Below are positions 11,796 to 22,400 of a stretch of 64,000 nucleotides of DNA, piece by piece. The position numbers and the translations under genes were made by a program. Source of the DNA: Hymenopus coronatus (Eukaryota; Arthropoda; Insecta; Mantodea; Hymenopodidae); contig CM060898.1 in NCBI GenBank assembly GCA_030762935.1, positions 96,144,781-96,208,780 on the forward strand. Direction: 5' to 3'. Positions within the stretch are counted from its first letter, which is position 1. Every line of letters starts with the position of its first letter. The notes under the pieces are model-generated. The model had not been told where the DNA came from. It made no database searches and worked only from the letters and a program-made list of their open reading frames with translations.

Positions 11796-14050
11796 TTATA
11801 ATGAAGTCTCAATCTCACTCTGATTATCCACTATCATTGTGACATCATCAGGCTCATCTTTATGCCCCTCCATATATGTGTGCAGATAATTTGTGTCTGT
11901 GTGGGATGAAGTCGATGGGCATGGTTTAAGTGAAGGATCTGGGGTTTCCACTTCCTTTGAAATGGTTTTTGAGTTTCCAGTTATGGGAAACAAAATATGT
12001 TAACTTTTCAGCCCTATCTGAGGTCACCTTATTTCTTCTTTTATTTTATCCAACTGAATGTGCTGAATGTCCTCTATGTAGCTACTGAGATGACAGGAGC
12101 AGAAAGAACACTTTACAGCCAATCTTGATAAATCAAAGTTTTCTCACATCCCTTTGCACCACATAATGGGAGACATTTGAGACACGTTCTTCCATATAAA
12201 TGGCTTACCCTACATTCCATCTGTTTTGGATCTGTAGCCTGCAAGTTCTGTCAAAATGGCTACTCCCAGATTAGAAACTATCATGTCCAGAAACTCTACT
12301 GCCTCCAGCTACTGTAATTGGGTTAAGTTTGTACCCTGCATTGCTGGATCTAGTAACGCCGCTGTAAGATGAATAGGAACTGTGAATGCTTGTCAAACTT
12401 TTTCATCACACTGACACTTTCAGTCTCTGACAGTGGGGAGCTTGGAATATAAATCTCAAACGATTTTCTAAATTTCTTTTAAACCATCATAGATGTGATG
12501 AATCATTGGCTTAGCACTCTACTTTCTGAATCCACAAAATTACTGGATGCAACAGATCTACTAGCCTTTTAATGCTCTTCCAAAATTCATCTAAGAGATA
12601 GGCTCTCCAATCCTCTTGAAGCACACTAGATGCCTCTTCACTCTTTGCAAGCATTTGTAGTGTCACCTTGGCAGAAACCATGCTTTCCAAACAAAATAGC
12701 TTCCCCACCTTGTTTTATACGGTAATAGCAATGATATGTTGCATTTTTTTCTTTCCCAATTTTGGTGAATAAAGCTGCAAGTACTTGAGATCTTTTTATC
12801 ATTTTCATTAAGCCAACAACTTTGGTAACCAAATTCACAGCACTTTCACCTTTAAGAATGTCATTGCAAAGTAAATGTAATAGATGGGCTGCACATCCAA
12901 AAATTACCAAATGTGGATATTTTCCCTGAATGATACTGAAAGCCTTCCTCATATTTGCAGCATGGTCTCAAATTATAACAAAGAATTTCTCAGGATCAGA
13001 TTTATTCAGTATTTTACAAATTTCATCTCCCAAATAGTGTGGAGTGTGCTGATTTCTACTGGTGTTGATGAAGTTCACAAAGAAAAGCTTCGGACTAGTA
13101 ACTACAAAATTCAAAATGCCTTTGTTTCCTATATTACTCCATCCATCAGACTGAAGGTTTAAGTTTGGAGAATTAACAAGTATCATGCCTATAGCTTCTT
13201 GCAACTTTAGATATTCCATATCTAGGTATTTAGTTGAAATATCTTTTCTGCTTGGAAGTTTGTTAGATGAATGAAGTTCCTTAAACAGATTTATCCAGAC
13301 TGGATGCTCGACCATCATCAGAGAAGTTTCAGTAACATAAAATGGCTCTAGCAAGAGCCTTATTTAGAGATTCCTAGTAAACCAAAAATTCTTGATATAA
13401 TGCTAAATTGTTGCAAATACCTAGTTAATAAGAAAACAAGAAATTTGGAGAAGCTGAATCCATAGGGTTGTATCTTATTAGTGCAATGTTCACTCAAAAA
13501 TAGGATGACAGTGATAGTTATCTGTGCTGCATGATTGCAAAAGATTACATGATCCTTTGGAGCACAATTGTAAGAACATCAGTATTTTGAAGTAAAAAAA
13601 AAAATAACTGGTAAAAAATGTCTTACCTCTTTGTGTGAGTCCATAGTATTAATAAAGTTTGTCATGGGCATATTACTCTTGGAACTGGATCAACTCCATG
13701 GGAGAATGATGCTTGCACATGCTTTGGAAGCTGGGCCTTGTAGGGATGTAGATCTAGATGATTGCAAAGCAGATTCTTCAAGTTCTTTATTATTCCTTTT
13801 CATATAAATTTTACTGCCTTGTTTGGTTTGTTTTAAACGCTTTCTAATTTTAATGAGACATTTTGTGCACTTCATTTCCATGTGTTTCAACACTTTTGTC
13901 ACATTTATATTCTTACAAAAGTTTACAAAATGTGCACTTAGTCATTTTGCCATCCAGCTCAAAATCAAAATATTTTCGAACATCACCTTGTTGCCTTCCC
14001 ATAGTGGGTGTATTAATCTTGAGTGAACATCCAGATAAAAGCTCAGACAC
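11796..14050 (-). pseudogene. hAT-family transposase relic with BED zinc finger
   Basis: Minus-strand pieces, in N- to C-terminal order, form a hAT transposase. A BED-type finger sits at about 13860-14010 (RKYFDFELDGKMTKCTFC... then VLKHMEMKC). A spacer follows (13690-13860). The RNase-H-like core lies at 12640-13354, containing LNLQSDGWSNIGNKG and the diagnostic GCAAHLLHLLCNDI (near 12900-12860). Next come HLTAALLDPAMQG at about 12332-12372 and a dimerisation region with DLSRLAVKC near 12120. An acidic tail ends at 11796. In this family the enzyme excises DNA by hairpinning flanking ends. Stops and frame changes, mostly outside the core, show decay. The core frames of 128 and 104 codons are still open, so decay is moderate. 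Element ends were not located. Confidence 0.8.
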
Positions 14051-14159
14051 CTGAAAATGACAAATCATTTAAAGCAATAGCATATTGGTAAATAGGCCTA
14101 CTTAGAAATCTATTGTCATGAAATCACTTAGAGATTAAAAGTAATAATCCAAAATGTAG

Positions 14160-14375
14160 CAAGTAAAGTGTGTACCACAAGTGTATTAAAATCTATGTAT
14201 TTTGGATATGTTCACTCCATTTTAACCTATGGTATTCCAGTATGGGGCATGTCCGCAAATATATATGCTAACTTTAAATTACAAAAGAAAATATTAAAAA
14301 TAATAAAGCAAGTTCCTGTGAAAACACCAAGCAAAACAGTATTTAAGGAATTAAATATCTTACCTCTCCCTTCTC
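14160..14375 (+). pseudogene. Non-LTR retrotransposon reverse transcriptase C-terminus, 5' part
   Basis: The frame reads LKSMYFGYVHSILTYGIPVW, GMSANIYANFKLQKKILKII and then VKTPSKTVFKELNILPLPS, the region just after the reverse transcriptase thumb in many LINE ORF2 proteins (a 'YFAYVHSILTYGI..W' block followed by 'LQKKILR'). The open frame is cut at 14376 by a SINE inserted in the opposite direction and resumes at 14645. Confidence 0.75.
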
Positions 14376-14629
14376 TTTTTTTTTTTTTTTTTTGGTAGTG
14401 TTTAACGCCCGCTTTAACTACTATTGGCACCGCAGGCGGTGACGCTGATAATACATGAATGATGATGGAGCACCGGTGGAATGCGATGGCGGGGGAAACT
14501 GGAGTACCCGGAGAAAACCCGCCCCAGCGCTGTTTTGTCCACCACAAATCTCTCATGCGGTCGCTTGGGATCGAACCCTGGCCATCTAGGTGAGAGTCGA
14601 GTGGTCTAACCACTCGGCCACAGCGCGGC
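14376..14629 (-). mobile_element. SINE family S1, complete copy nested in a LINE
   Basis: On the minus strand it starts with a tRNA-Ser/Leu-like head: GGCCGCGCTGTGGCCGAGTG (A box) and later GGTTCGATCCC (B box), the internal promoter of RNA polymerase III. A non-tRNA body follows, then a 3' end reading GGGCGTTAAACACTACC and a poly(A) of about 18. It is flanked by an imperfect duplication, CCTCTCCCTTCTC at 14363-14375 and CCTCTCCCCCTTCTC at 14630-14644, marking target-primed insertion into the LINE reading frame. Low divergence of the boxes suggests a fairly recent insertion. Confidence 0.88.
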
Positions 14630-14644
14630 CCTCTCCCCCTTCTC

Positions 14645-15040
14645 TACATATATATACACACTTGAAACATTATGCTTCATTCACAAAAACAGGAACCTCT
14701 TTAAAACAAATAACATGTATCATGCACACAATACTAGATCTTTGAACCATATACATACCACTTTCTGTCATACAAATAAGAGTCACAGTAGCATTTCCCA
14801 TTGTGGAACCAATCTCTACAATATATTACCTGGACATTGTAAAGAATTGATTTACATAAAATTTAAACATTCAATAACTAAAGCTCTCTTAGAGCATATA
14901 CCCTTCAACATTCAAGAATTTAAAAATATAAATTTATAAATACTGTTACTTGTACATACTACTGTAAATATATATATACTGATGAAGCCATGATTTATGT
15001 ATAAATCGAAATGTGAATAAAGATTATTATTTATTATTAT
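14645..15040 (+). pseudogene. Non-LTR retrotransposon C-terminus and 3' end, 3' part
   Basis: This continues the coding region interrupted by the SINE: NMYHAHNTRSLNHIHTTFCH, then a GTNLYNILPGHCKEL block and FKHSITKALLEHIPFNIQEF, ending at the stop at 14937-14939. The 'HNTRS', 'YN-LP' and 'FK..L...LL' order is the usual C-terminus of this LINE group. The 3' UTR contains ACTGATGAAGCCATG...ATCGAAATG (14977-15012) and ends in a TTATTA-type simple tail near 15020-15040, as expected for a reverse-transcribed 3' end. Confidence 0.72.
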
Positions 15041-15049
15041 ACTAATTCA

Positions 15050-16715
15050 AATGATAAAATGTAATCAGCATAGGCTTACATCTGTCATTATTTTACAATA
15101 TGTAGTTAATAATAAAACACACAAAAACAATAACAGAATAATATAAATAATAGTAATAGTAATAATAAATTTACAAATAAATACAATTAAATTAAAACAT
15201 GCTTACCTCTTCATATGGTTGGAAGTTCAGTTTTTCTATGCTCCTATTAAGCAAACTTATTAGTAAGATTCCATAGACAATGGGCAGACTACAAACCTGT
15301 TTAGCACAATTAACTTGCAGAAAGAGAAATCATTGTGAATGTAGTGTATGTAATCTTGCAATGTTGGACTCCTCCTTGCTGATTATTCGAGTTCATGAAA
15401 CTAGATGCATATTCGAAGAGAAAAAAAATCTTGAACACAGATGATGCATTCGATTTTCCAGCAAACGCAGTGTGTGGTGTTTATGTTATGTCTCAAGTTG
15501 CAGATGGATAAACTTAAGAGGATATACCATTCTCAGAATCACGCTTCTCTACTTCCTTATCTTACTAGTAATTTTATATCATAATTCATAGTTAAGGTAA
15601 AGAAAATACTCAAAATCAAAAATTCCAGTCCCGGAATATTCTCAAAAATCAATCAAGGGTACTTCTTCCTGCAGGAATATTCTTGCATTGCAACACTAGG
15701 CATGACATTATGTCTATTGCCAAAGCAGCCTGTATTTAATAGCTTTTATGATAGACAGAATGGAATCTGGATGGGTTTCTGGGTTATCCAGTTTCTTCCA
15801 CCATTCATTCCACCACCTACTCCATAATCATCCATTTTGCCATCATTTCATATCATCTTCCTCACTCTCAACCAAGCATCAAGCTGATCACCCATCCTGA
15901 CTAACCTCTCTAATCCAGAGCCTGTCTGAACCATTACAGGAATCTGACCTCAGTGCTGGCTAATTAGTCCTAGGGGGTGTAAATCCTTCATGCGAGGAGG
16001 GTAAACAGAGAAAAGAGGAGGAGAATAGTTCAATAGAAAATATTTCACTTTCTTTAACAGACGCTTATATAGAGTGATGCATTAAACAACTTAATAATCA
16101 TGACCAACTCACAATAGTATTATTAAAAGTAAGAACATGCATTGTGCAGGATACACTTTCAGATAATTTATTTAGAACACTTTATGCCCAATTTTGTGAA
16201 AACTTTACCTCTCATTTCAGAAATGCTTGCAATGGTAGTTTTAAATGATTATTAGGGGTATTTGGTCATGTCATACTTATACATTATATAGCATATTACT
16301 AAATTCTGCTAGTATCCCATTTAATGTCTTTGAATTAATTCCATTCTAGCACAGCAAATGGTTATAATCCAGTATTTGAAAGCTAAATACTGTTCAGTGG
16401 CTTCTGTTGCTCTTATTCATTTACAAGTATTTCAACTACTGTTTTCCTGTACTTCCTCTACCCAGGTCCATAGCCAGCATACATATTTTGGGAGGACCTG
16501 TCAGAAATTGACGGGGCAAATATATGATTTGCCAATTTGCAAATCACTATGTCCAAGAATACAGATTTTTAAGATTATGAGAATACAAACATTTTACAGT
16601 GCTTTTATCATTGCTTAAATTTGTTTATGATATATTCAGAAAATAAAAAAGATATAGGTACTTAGCACATCTAAAGTTTGAATCAACTATGTCAAACCAT
16701 TGTTATGACATTAAC
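15050..16715. other. Intergenic DNA, no gene recognised
   Basis: No recognisable gene. A pyrimidine-rich stretch around 15790-15930, with repeated CATCC/CACC words, looks like old repeat material but matches nothing else here that I can see. Confidence 0.4.
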
Positions 16716-16720
16716 TTTTT

Positions 16721-17840
16721 ACTTTCTCTATGATGTACACAGTAGGTAGCGGAGCTATTGCATTCCACCATAAAATTCCAAGATTTCACAGTAAATACAT
16801 GTTTTGAGGACCTCTGAACCTGAAAAAATAACATTTTTAGAAAAAGGTCTGTGTGTCTGAACAGCATGACTCAAAAATAAAAAGTCTGTTAAGAATTAAA
16901 CTTGATGATTAAATTCAGTATCTTCCAAGGATACAGTACAAAGATTTTCCAAGAAGTCCCCCTACCCTAAACTACTCTTTACATAAAAATATCTTGAGTT
17001 TCAAAAGAAAACAAACAAAAAAAAAACTAATGATTTTGATTAAAATACCTATCAATTGTTTAAAAAATGTTCAGGATAAATGAAACCCATATCTTGAATT
17101 TTCTGGAGATAACCTCTGAATTCCTCCTTATTTTGGATGACTTTTGCATAACTAATAAACAGTAAGAGACAGACAAAATCTTACCACGCAAAAAATATAG
17201 GTCTCATTAAATCATACAATTTATGTTCCTTACTTTTTATGTGAAATTAACCATTTCCAAGATATTCCTATTATTAGTTTAAATTTTCCAATATTTATAC
17301 TTTTCTCAAATGGGGGAAGTTGTTATACACTTTTTTCTTGTTTTACTACCGGCCGTGCAAAGAGAACCAAATTTCAATGTCATTACAGTGACCAGCTCTT
17401 AAAAGATTTGGCTCACGTTAGCTTAGTGCAATACTTTTTTTCCCTTCTAGCTACAAGGAAGTAAATAATAAGACTTTTTTTTTTTTTTGGTAGCTTAACG
17501 TCCTTTAACTTAGCAGGTTATATCAGACAATGATTGAAATGGGTGAAATTATGCTCAAATGACCCTGAGGTTCTGAGAGGTTAGTTACTTGACACTCATC
17601 TTAAAATTAGGGAAACCCCAGAAAAAAATCTTATCCAGGTAACTCATTCTAGCTGAGATTCAAAATCAAGACCTCTTGATTGTGAGGCAGACATGCTACC
17701 TCCACACTACTGAGGCTAACAAGATAATTTTGCTAATATTTATCTTGAATAGCATGAACTAGATAGAAGAATAAGCTTTTGTAAGAAGAATTCGTTACAG
17801 CAGGTAGAGACGGTCATGTGATGGAACAGATCAGATTTTT
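16721..17840 (+). repeat. Dispersed repeat family R, copy split by a SINE
   Basis: The head is ACTTTCTCTATGATGTACAC at 16721, followed by GCATTCCACCATAAAATTCC, the GTTTTGAGGACCTCTG block, the AAAGTCTGTTAA...AAACTTGATG block, the TTTTGATTAAAATACC block and a tail ending GGTCATGTGATGGAACAGAT at about 17831. The interior between the TAATAAGAC and GATAATTTTGCTAAT blocks is interrupted by a minus-strand SINE (17475-17719), giving about 1.12 kb in total instead of ~850 bp. Confidence 0.82.
17475..17719 (-). mobile_element. SINE family S2 nested in repeat R
   Basis: On the minus strand: a head AGTGTGGAGGTAGCATGTCT GCCTCAC with a decayed B box, a body containing CTCAGGGTCATTTGAGCATA and ATTGTCTGATAT, a 3' end TTAAAGGACGTTAAGCTACC, and poly(A) of about 14. 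It matches the copy at 62623-62866 along its length. Flanking ATAAGAC (left) and ACAAGAT (right) are a likely eroded target duplication. Confidence 0.8.
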
Positions 17841-18199
17841 TTATTTGTCATGAATCACTTTTATATGCTAATATGAAATTTTTAGCCTACAGTTGTATGT
17901 ATATCTTTCAAATTGAGCTTAGTATACAAATCTGAAAAGATTGTTGTGCATTCATTGGTTAATTGTTAGTTTAAGAGAAAAATATATTTGTACACATGGT
18001 ATAAAATTGTTCAACTTTTCGCTTAGAGTTGTAAAAAATAATAATTATTTTTCATAATTAATTTTTAAATATTTAATCTCTAAAACTTCTATAAAATTTT
18101 AAGTTAGTGAATCATATAAACTGTTGCGCAAGAAGCATTTTAAAAAAGAAATGTTGAAAATAAGAATTAACAAAAATATATTTTAAAGTGGAATAGAAT

Positions 18200-18300
18200 G
18201 CTTTACAGACCACGGACCCCAAGATTATTTGAGCACTATTTGACCAATTTTATTCATCATCCGATATGAGCAACCAGGTCACACAAAAAAAAAGAAGAAG
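18200..18300 (+). repeat. SINE family S2, 5'-truncated copy
   Basis: The segment CACGGACCCCAAGATTATTT GAGCACTATTTGACCAATTT followed by TTCATCATCCGATATGAGCA ACCAGG and an A/GAA-rich tail corresponds to the 3' 90 bp of S2 (compare 62770-62870). Confidence 0.72.
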
Positions 18301-19050
18301 AAGAATGCTCTACAGAAGCAATAAAACTAATTACAGACAATGGCAAAGCATCAAAATAAGACTTAAATTAAATAATGAAAATGAAAAATGTGAAACACCA
18401 AGTGGAGACTAAACCATTTAAAATCTGCACATTGGAAAAGAATTGTTACTTTTAATGTTTTATAATTCTGAGGGAGCTCTGAAGTTTTTGCATGGCTCCC
18501 CTAAACCATTATTCTAGTCCCCTTATCCTAAACATTACCTTGACTCTTGAGTAGACCTCCTACTACCAAAAATCTTTGGAGTTCTTTTATTCAAATGAGT
18601 AATACATTTTTGCCACAGGTTTTTGGATTTATTTCATTGCATAGTAGCAGTCTATGGTTCATATATTCTGAAATCGTTAACTCTGAATATCTAGTCGTTA
18701 AGAATACTTTTCTTGTACAATTACATTAAGTTTTGAAGATATAGCATGCTTTATTGGAAACTGCCATTTGAATGATGATATGATATTCTCTTTCAAAAAT
18801 TTACCACAGTTTCAGGGAGCTAAGAAACCTTAGCATTGCAGGTATTTACAGAAATGAAAACATAAGAAGCCTGCAAAGTGTTACTGTTTCACCTACCTAG
18901 AAAGATTAATGAAGTATAGGAAAAATAAAAATAGTTAAATAATCGCTTCTTATGTCATTTTTAAATCAAACAGTAGTTTATAAAGCAACATGTTTAAGTC
19001 TTCAATTTATGAAATTTAAGATGTGTATGTTGGTCTCACTGATTATACCG
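18300..19050. other. Intergenic DNA upstream of the CRYZ-like gene
   Basis: No coding signal recognised. AT-rich with a short GAA-type tract at the SINE tail. Confidence 0.4.
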
Positions 19051-19119
19051 CAAAACGGAAAGTGTCGTAGCGTATTATGTAAAGGGAATGAGTTGATACG
19101 AAAAGGTAAATAAAATTAA

Positions 19120-19300
19120 TTTCACTGACGTATAAACAGCAATAAAAGCGGCGAACGCTGACACTCATTTTTTTCACGTGTGAGAGCTCCATAACTTTTT
19201 GAAAATTACGTATTAATCGCATTTGTTTCCAAGATTAGGTTATCTTAGCATTAATTCAGTGTTTCTTCATACAATAAATTGCAATTCGGCTTTAAAAGCT
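19120..19300 (+). promoter_or_regulatory. Candidate promoter region of the CRYZ-like gene
   Basis: The ~200 bp before the first coding exon contain a perfect E-box CACGTG (19175-19180), a CRE-like half site TGACGT (19126-19131) and a TCAGT initiator-like motif (19256-19260). The local CpG content (GCGGCGAACGC at about 19148) is higher than in flanking DNA. No TATA box stands out at the right distance. Motif presence is seen; use as a promoter is inference. Confidence 0.3.
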
Positions 19301-19325
19301 TGGAAAATTATAATATTTATGGTTA

Positions 19326-19415
19326 ATGAAACATTTTAGGTATTTTAGAATTATCATGTGTGTATTTCCTTATCATTTGCCTTCTAGGTCAGTGTTGCAT
19401 TTAATAAACAAAGTC
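19326..19415 (+). other. Possible 30-residue N-terminal extension of the CRYZ-like protein
   Basis: An ATG at 19326 is in frame with MKAV at 19416, with an in-frame stop at 19311-19313 upstream. The 30 extra residues (MKHFRYFRIIMCVFPYHLPS...) hold five Lys/Arg and no Asp/Glu, which is compatible with a mitochondrial presequence. However, TTATCATTTGCCTTCTAG (19369-19386) is a good 3' splice site, so this region may be intron, with a separate 5' UTR exon joined at 19387. Both readings remain open. Confidence 0.35.
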
Positions 19416-22400
19416 ATGAAAGCAGTTCGGATTCATAAATTTGGAGGTCCAGAGAATTTTAAGTTGGAAGAAATACCTATTCCTAAACCTGCAGAGTCAC
19501 AAGTATTGATTCGAGTTCATGCGGCTGGAATAAATCCCGTCGACACTTATCGCAGAGAAGGAACATATGCTGTGTTACCAAAACTGCCTGGCATTCTTGG
19601 TTATGAAATAGCCGGCGTGGTTGAAGAAACGGGAAACGGCGTAAATAATTATAAAGTATGTTATCCCTATCGTTGGTGTGTAGCAGTGAGCTTTACTCTA
19701 AATGGTAGACAAGATTTAGATCTGACAATGTTATTTTTCTACAGAAAGGTGATCGTGTGTTTGCCTGCACTTTGCATGAGGAAGGAGGAGGATATGCAGA
19801 GTATATCGCTGTCAACGAAGAACATGTATTTCCATTGGCTGAAAAGCTAACCTTCAGTCAAGGAGCTGGTTTGTTTATATCGTATTTTACGGCATACAGA
19901 GCACTTGTTACCAAGTGAGTGAAACCTTTGTATACGGTGCATTATAGAATTATTGGGTTGGTGTTATTTGCATTAGATAATGTGTAAAATGAAAAATGTG
20001 CACAACGTGATGTAGAATTCTGCTGCTCAGATTCAGGAATTAAAATGGGTGCATGAAAGCATACGCTCATTATTGTTCAAATGTAGAGGTAACAATCGGG
20101 GTAAATTTGCATATTAGTTAAAAAGGGTCACATAATTATTATGTTTTTATTTAAAATCTAACAGATGTCGCATGAGACCTGGAGAAATTGCATTAATCCA
20201 TGGAGCAAGTGGTGCTGTTGGTACTGCAGCAGTACAGACTGCCAAAGCCAATGGTAAGTACACATTTTGAAGAATCCAATAAAAATGACCATATTGTCTC
20301 ATATCTGTGCTGCACTGAGAGGGAGCTGCGCAGAGAATGGTCGCTACTTCTGCAATCTGCCAACTCTTACAGAAAAAATTACACTATTCAAATCACTCAC
20401 TTAAGGGTCCTAAGTGAAGGACACTCACAGTTGAGTGCCCTAAGCCACAAAGTGTAGCCGAGGGGTCTAAGAAACTAAAACCCTTAATGATCCCTTTGCA
20501 GGATTTTGCATTCATTTAGGTTGGCACCTACACATCATGGGTATTTTTAACATTACCAGTCTAGGCACGGATAAAAGACAAAAGCCAAAAATGATGTGTA
20601 TTTAGTTTGTTTTTATTTTTTAATTTAATATTGTTACTAACCTAATGGGCAATATATTTAGTTTCCATACAAGGCATTGAAGTGCTGTGAAATGGTGCAG
20701 GCTGGCTTTGGAGCTATAGAAAGAGCAGTAGCATTGGCAGCTCCTTACAGTTGAGGGCCACTTCTATTGCAGTGAGAGGCTTCTTGATGTGGCTGGGTAG
20801 TTTGAGAGTATTTTGTTGAAACTTAGGATAAGGTTTCAAATGCTGGTGGTCACTTGTTAATTGCTGACCAGGGCTCAAGCACTGAAGCTCAGCTTGTTCT
20901 AATGCTTTTATACCATAACATTAAGTAGATGGTGTGTGTGTGAAGTATGCATATTGCTTTTTCACTAACACTTAATAGGGTCTTCAATGTACAAAAGTAA
21001 GATCAAATGTTTTTTTGCACATTTTCCTCACACTGTCATGATTTTGGTTCACACACTTGAACTCTCTCCCTTCAGATGGTGCTGATTCCATTTGTTATGA
21101 TGTTTACATATTTATACAGTTGCCAGCATGCAAGATTTGAGATTCTAGTTCAGTTTTAGAGGAATTCTGCCATTGGTCGATTGACCAACATGACTGACCA
21201 CCGTGCTAATATCATTCGATCAGAAATTCAATCAGCTGTTTTGTTCAGCAATACGCAAGCAAACGACGAACGGAAGACTGTGCATTTCGCATTGGAAGGA
21301 ACAGCAGATTTTCAGAAACTCCGTTTTGTACTTTCTCTACACTATTTACATTGTGTATAGAGGAAGTATTGTATTGCACCCAAAAATTCGAAACCCAGAT
21401 TTCACCAGAAAGACTTTCTCTACATTTCTGTAACAAATGATTGTTTAAAAGCTTATTCTTCTCTAAACTTCATGATAATTGAGATAAACATTAGCAGAAA
21501 TGGCCTTATTACTTAGTTTCTCTAAGTAGAAGGCGAAAAAAACTGTGTTCCATTCACATTATGTCCTCTAGCTGTATGGTACCATAAGCAGAATTAGTCT
21601 TATTAGCTTCCTTGTAATTAGAAGGGAAATAAGAAAATGCACAGGCTAAAGCAATAGTTTTGTCCTACAAAAGCTGGTCACTATATGAAGCAATTGAAAT
21701 TTCAATCACTTTGCTTGCCAGGAATAAACAAAGAGAAATGAGAAAAAATAGATCTTCTGTTTGAGAAAAGTTTAAGTGGCTAAAATTGAAACCAATAATC
21801 TGGAATATCTCGAAAACAGTTAACTCTACAACAAAAAATGTATATTACGGTTTGCCAGTTATACAAAAGTCATTCAGAATGAAGATGTCTTCAGGGGCTA
21901 TTGCCAGCAAATTCAAGATATACATTTCGTTGGTCATAAAAATATCTCAAACATAAGGTATTTCAATCAAAATCGTTAATCATTTTTGAGAAAATCAAAA
22001 TGTTCCATTAAAAGGTAGTTTGGGGTGGGGGGGATTTTCTTGAAATTCTTTGTGTCATATTCTTGGAAGATTCCAAACTTAAATATCAAGTTTGGTATTT
22101 AATGGTCTTTTTGTTTTTGAGTGCATGCGCACACACACTCACACACACTTTTTTTTGGGCTTCAGAGGGACCCAAAGCATGTATTACGGTATCAATTTTT
22201 TTGGTGCATTACAATACCTTCTCTATACACTATGTATATAGAATGTGTAGAGAAAGTAAAACAGCATTTTTAGAAAAATGTCCATGTGTGTCTCTGGGCA
22301 GCACAGCTCAAACACAAAAAATCTGTTAAATATCAAACTTTGCATTTTTAGAAAAATGTCCATGTGTGTCTCTGGGCAGCATAGCTCAAACACAAAATAT

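Noticed and set aside
12884..13162. 92-codon plus-strand frame
   Set aside because: Antisense shadow of the hAT transposase core.
14227..14613. 128-codon minus-strand open frame
   Set aside because: It runs through the SINE, its poly(A) and the antisense of the LINE coding region.
20200..20457. 85-codon frame at CRYZ-like exon 3
   Set aside because: It starts in another frame inside exon 3 and runs into intron 3. The correct frame ends at the 20254 donor.
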